Below, in pieces: positions 62,045-64,000 of a stretch of 64,000 bases of DNA (its first letter is position 1; every line of letters begins with the position of its first letter). Made by a program: the position numbers and the translations under genes. The notes below the pieces were generated by a model that saw only the letters and a program-made list of their open reading frames with translations, searched no databases and was not told the DNA's origin. The DNA is taken from positions 1-64,000 of the forward strand of contig JBFMDN010000006.1 in NCBI GenBank assembly GCA_040753915.1, read 5' to 3'. The DNA comes from JBFMDN01 sp040753915. Its GTDB lineage: Bacteria; Desulfobacterota; Desulfomonilia; Desulfomonilales; Desulfomonilaceae.

Positions 62045-62980
62045 ATGGCCAGAAAAAAAATCACTGTGGTAGGGGCGGGAAACGTGGGGGCATCCGTCGC
62101 GGCCTACGCATCGGCCCAGGAACTGGGAGATGTGGTCCTTCTCGACATTTTGGAGGGGATTCCACAGGGAAAGGGGCTCGATATGTTCGAGGCTTCCCCG
62201 ATCTTCGGCGTGGACACCCGGGTGGTTGGAACCAACAAGTACGAGGATACCAGTGATAGCGATCTCATCATCGTCACCGCCGGCATCGCACGGAAGCCCG
62301 GTATGAGCAGGGACGATCTCCTCTCCACTAACGTGCGAATCGTCGGCGAGGTGGCACAGCTCGCGGCCAAGGCTTCTCCCAACGCAATCATGATCGTCGT
62401 ATCGAATCCCCTGGACGCCATGGTGTACACGGCATGGAAGAAATCGGGACTGGATCCGAGACGCGTCATGGGAATGGCGGGCGTCCTCGACACCGCCAGG
62501 TTCCGATCCTTCATCGCCGAAGAAATAGGCGTGTCGGTAGAAGACGTTCAGGCCCTTGTGCTCGGCGGGCACGGGGATACCATGGTGCCGCTCACACGCT
62601 ATTGCTTCGTCGGGGGAATACCCGTAACACGGTTCATCTCCCCCGAAAGGCTCGAAGAGATCGTGCAGAGGACGCGTCAGGGTGGAGCTGAAATCGTGGC
62701 GCTTCTCAAAACGGGCAGCGCGTACTATGCTCCTGCCGCGGCAGCAGTGCAAATGGCCCGCTCAGTGGTCCTCGACAAGAAACGCTTACTCCCGTGCGCC
62801 GCATACCTGAACGGAGAATTCAACCAGAGGGGCGTGTTTGTTGGGGTTCCTGCCATCCTAGGATCCGCGGGAGTCGAGAGAGTCGTGGATCTCGAGCTCA
62901 CCGCGGAAGAACAGGAAGCCCTCGACAGGTCAGTGGACGCGGTTCGTAATCTGGTGAAGGAAGTGGACGCCCTGCTCTAG
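62045..62980 (+). CDS. mdh: Malate dehydrogenase (LDH-like type)
   Basis: Interconverts malate and oxaloacetate with NAD in the central pathways. The 311-residue protein starts KKITVVGAGNVGASVAAYA (NAD-binding GxGxxG). It has the mobile-loop arginines ARKPGMSRDDLL (Arg pair marking malate over lactate specificity), SNPLD, MAGVLDTARFR and the catalytic His in LGGHGDTMVPL. Length is typical of the LDH-like MDH group found in many anaerobes. GGAGGA precedes the ATG. Probably transcribed alone. Confidence 0.96.
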   Translation: MARKKITVVGAGNVGASVAAYASAQELGDVVLLDILEGIPQGKGLDMFEASPIFGVDTRVVGTNKYEDTSDSDLIIVTAGIARKPGMSRDDLLSTNVRIVGEVAQLAAKASPNAIMIVVSNPLDAMVYTAWKKSGLDPRRVMGMAGVLDTARFRSFIAEEIGVSVEDVQALVLGGHGDTMVPLTRYCFVGGIPVTRFISPERLEEIVQRTRQGGAEIVALLKTGSAYYAPAAAAVQMARSVVLDKKRLLPCAAYLNGEFNQRGVFVGVPAILGSAGVERVVDLELTAEEQEALDRSVDAVRNLVKEVDALL

Positions 62981-63025
62981 TGCTGCGTCTGCGCGAGACC
63001 TGCAGGTCTGTACAAGAGACATAGC

Positions 63026-63059
63026 GATACTGCCGTCGTTTTCGGGACGCGGCAGTATC
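63026..63059 (+). terminator. Hairpin after mdh
   Basis: GATACTGCCG (63026-63035) is exactly inverted at 63050-63059 with a 14-base loop containing TCGTTTTCG. It lies 45 bases past the mdh stop. No T-run follows, so the terminator call is provisional. Confidence 0.55.
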
Positions 63060-63590
63060 CCACGCCACGTCCACGGCGAAGTGGAGGACTCGCTCCAGCG
63101 AAAGGCTCTGAATCATCGCTGCAGCTCTCGAGCGCTACGGGGCGTCCGTACGGGCTTCTGCGGCCGGACCGCGTTGGAGGGTGCTCTCCGGGAGCACGGA
63201 TTGCCGGCCGAAGGGGGAGAATTTTGGGCGCGGCTGCAAAGGCTCGAGCAAAGTGTAATTTAGAAGCTAATAATATTTTCAGATGTTATGGTCAGAAGTT
63301 AATGTAAAATACCTTTTTGTATCAAGGAATGATCAAGCTTGACACTCCATTACCCCTATGTTATTATTTTTTCGTTCCAAACTGTAAAGCAAAGCAAGTA
63401 TCAGTGCTATTTTATCATTGCAATCCAATGCGATAGCACCCATAGCTGAGTGGCGCTTCTCGAAAAGTGCATAACACACTTTAATGCTGCGCCTGCTCTC
63501 GTGGCCTAGAGCTGTACCTGATGCCTGCAAGCTACAGTTGTTTCAAGTCGACTATTCGGCTTTGCATTATATTCCGGCGGTGTGGTGCAC
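63060..63590. other. Intergenic region, locally AT-rich
   Basis: About 530 bases. Up to 63260 the sequence is GC-rich with a short frame (63081-63263) that has no ribosome site. From 63265 to 63480 it becomes AT-rich and unlike its surroundings, with no gene I can support. A TATATT near 63567-63572 could be part of the next gene's promoter. Confidence 0.45.
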
Positions 63591-64000
63591 ATGAACAAGC
63601 TTGTCGCGCTCTGTGCTGCGGTGGTGGTGATTTTTGCGGGGGGATACAGACATTCTGATGCTCAATCGGTTATCGAACGGCCCACATACCTGGGCAAGGC
63701 AGGTCTATCCTACAGCGTGGGCATTCAACGATTCATTAACAGCTTTTCCTCTTATCAGTTTCCCAATCCCTTTCCTCCGGAGCAGGATCCGCTCAGTCGC
63801 CTGGAGTTTCCCATCGATCAATGGTTTTTCGGTTTATTGAGCGGGATTACGGCTCCGTGCTGGGAGCTCACGGGTCAGCTTTGGTTCAATCTGAACCAGG
63901 AAAGCGCCCTTAAGATGCAGGACAGCGATTGGGACGACGAGTTTCGCCCGTCTCAGAAAACTATCTTCAGCGAATCCCAATGCCGGCTCGATCGCGGCAT
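63591..64000 (+). CDS. Secreted, probably outer-membrane protein, 3' end beyond the window
   Basis: The frame is open from the ATG at 63591 to the end of the window (about 136 residues). A signal peptide (LVALCAAVVVIFAGGYRHSDA, cleavage near DA-QS) is followed by an aromatic sequence with LSYSVGIQRF, SRLEFPIDQWFFGLLSG, WELTGQLWFNLN, MQDSDWDDEF and TIFSES. This order of motifs hints at an omptin-like or other beta-barrel, but the C-terminal half is missing, so no family is assigned. It is not obviously a copy of the two barrel paralogues at 22.2 and 53.6 kb. Confidence 0.7.
   Translation, partial: MNKLVALCAAVVVIFAGGYRHSDAQSVIERPTYLGKAGLSYSVGIQRFINSFSSYQFPNPFPPEQDPLSRLEFPIDQWFFGLLSGITAPCWELTGQLWFNLNQESALKMQDSDWDDEFRPSQKTIFSESQCRLDRG

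Noticed and set aside
63081..63263. Short frame ending LEQSVI after mdh
   Set aside because: No ribosome site, overlaps no family I recognise, and begins just past the mdh hairpin; perhaps a remnant, not supportable as a gene.

Overview
The window reads as a piece of a Gram-negative, anaerobe-like bacterial chromosome, most probably a deltaproteobacterium (Desulfobacterota, of the Desulfomonile/Syntrophobacter kind). This placement is inference. It rests on LptE and several outer-membrane-type proteins, phenylacetate-CoA ligase, FmdB-type zinc ribbons, an HflX with a long N-terminal extension, and moderately high G+C with frequent GTG and TTG starts. No rRNA, tRNA, CRISPR array, phage or intact insertion sequence was recognised.

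Layout. 0-20 kb is mostly housekeeping: prs and rplY; small zinc-ribbon and hypothetical proteins; a TPR lipoprotein; a dynamin-like GTPase; a two-domain M16 peptidase; hflX translationally coupled to a VTT-domain membrane protein; then a compact run of small enzymes ending in argJ and a bifunctional putA. 20-36 kb carries miaB, an outer-membrane protein, a PBP4-type D,D-carboxypeptidase, gltX with an MBL hydrolase, a DUF502 membrane protein, a thioesterase, an AmpG-like transporter, a transglutaminase-like protein and a lone condensation-domain protein. 36-41 kb holds a DUF4139 protein, paaK and the rplM-rpsI operon.

41.8-59 kb is an envelope and polysaccharide region: an O-antigen-ligase-like protein, a GT-C glycosyltransferase, an AAA+ ATPase, then SGNH protein, carbamoyltransferase, SxtJ-like protein, DUF5989 protein and a second SGNH protein. 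These are followed by a second outer-membrane-protein paralogue, a GmhB-like phosphatase, a YkgJ-type cysteine-cluster protein and a nucleotide-sugar dehydrogenase. The SGNH-carbamoyltransferase-SxtJ-DUF5989-SGNH run looks like a module that decorates a surface glycan or glycoconjugate; its substrate is unknown. The window ends with leuS-lptE, a malate dehydrogenase and a truncated secreted-protein gene.

The most notable non-coding structure is a family of five roughly 200-bp elements with terminal inverted repeats. At two sites, and partly at a third, they lie nested inside a larger 130-bp dispersed repeat. An apparently unoccupied copy of that larger repeat is also present (2473-2604), so the window holds filled and empty sites side by side.

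Starts were chosen by Shine-Dalgarno spacing and, where visible, by promoters. Family calls come from recognising motifs in the translations, not from any database search.
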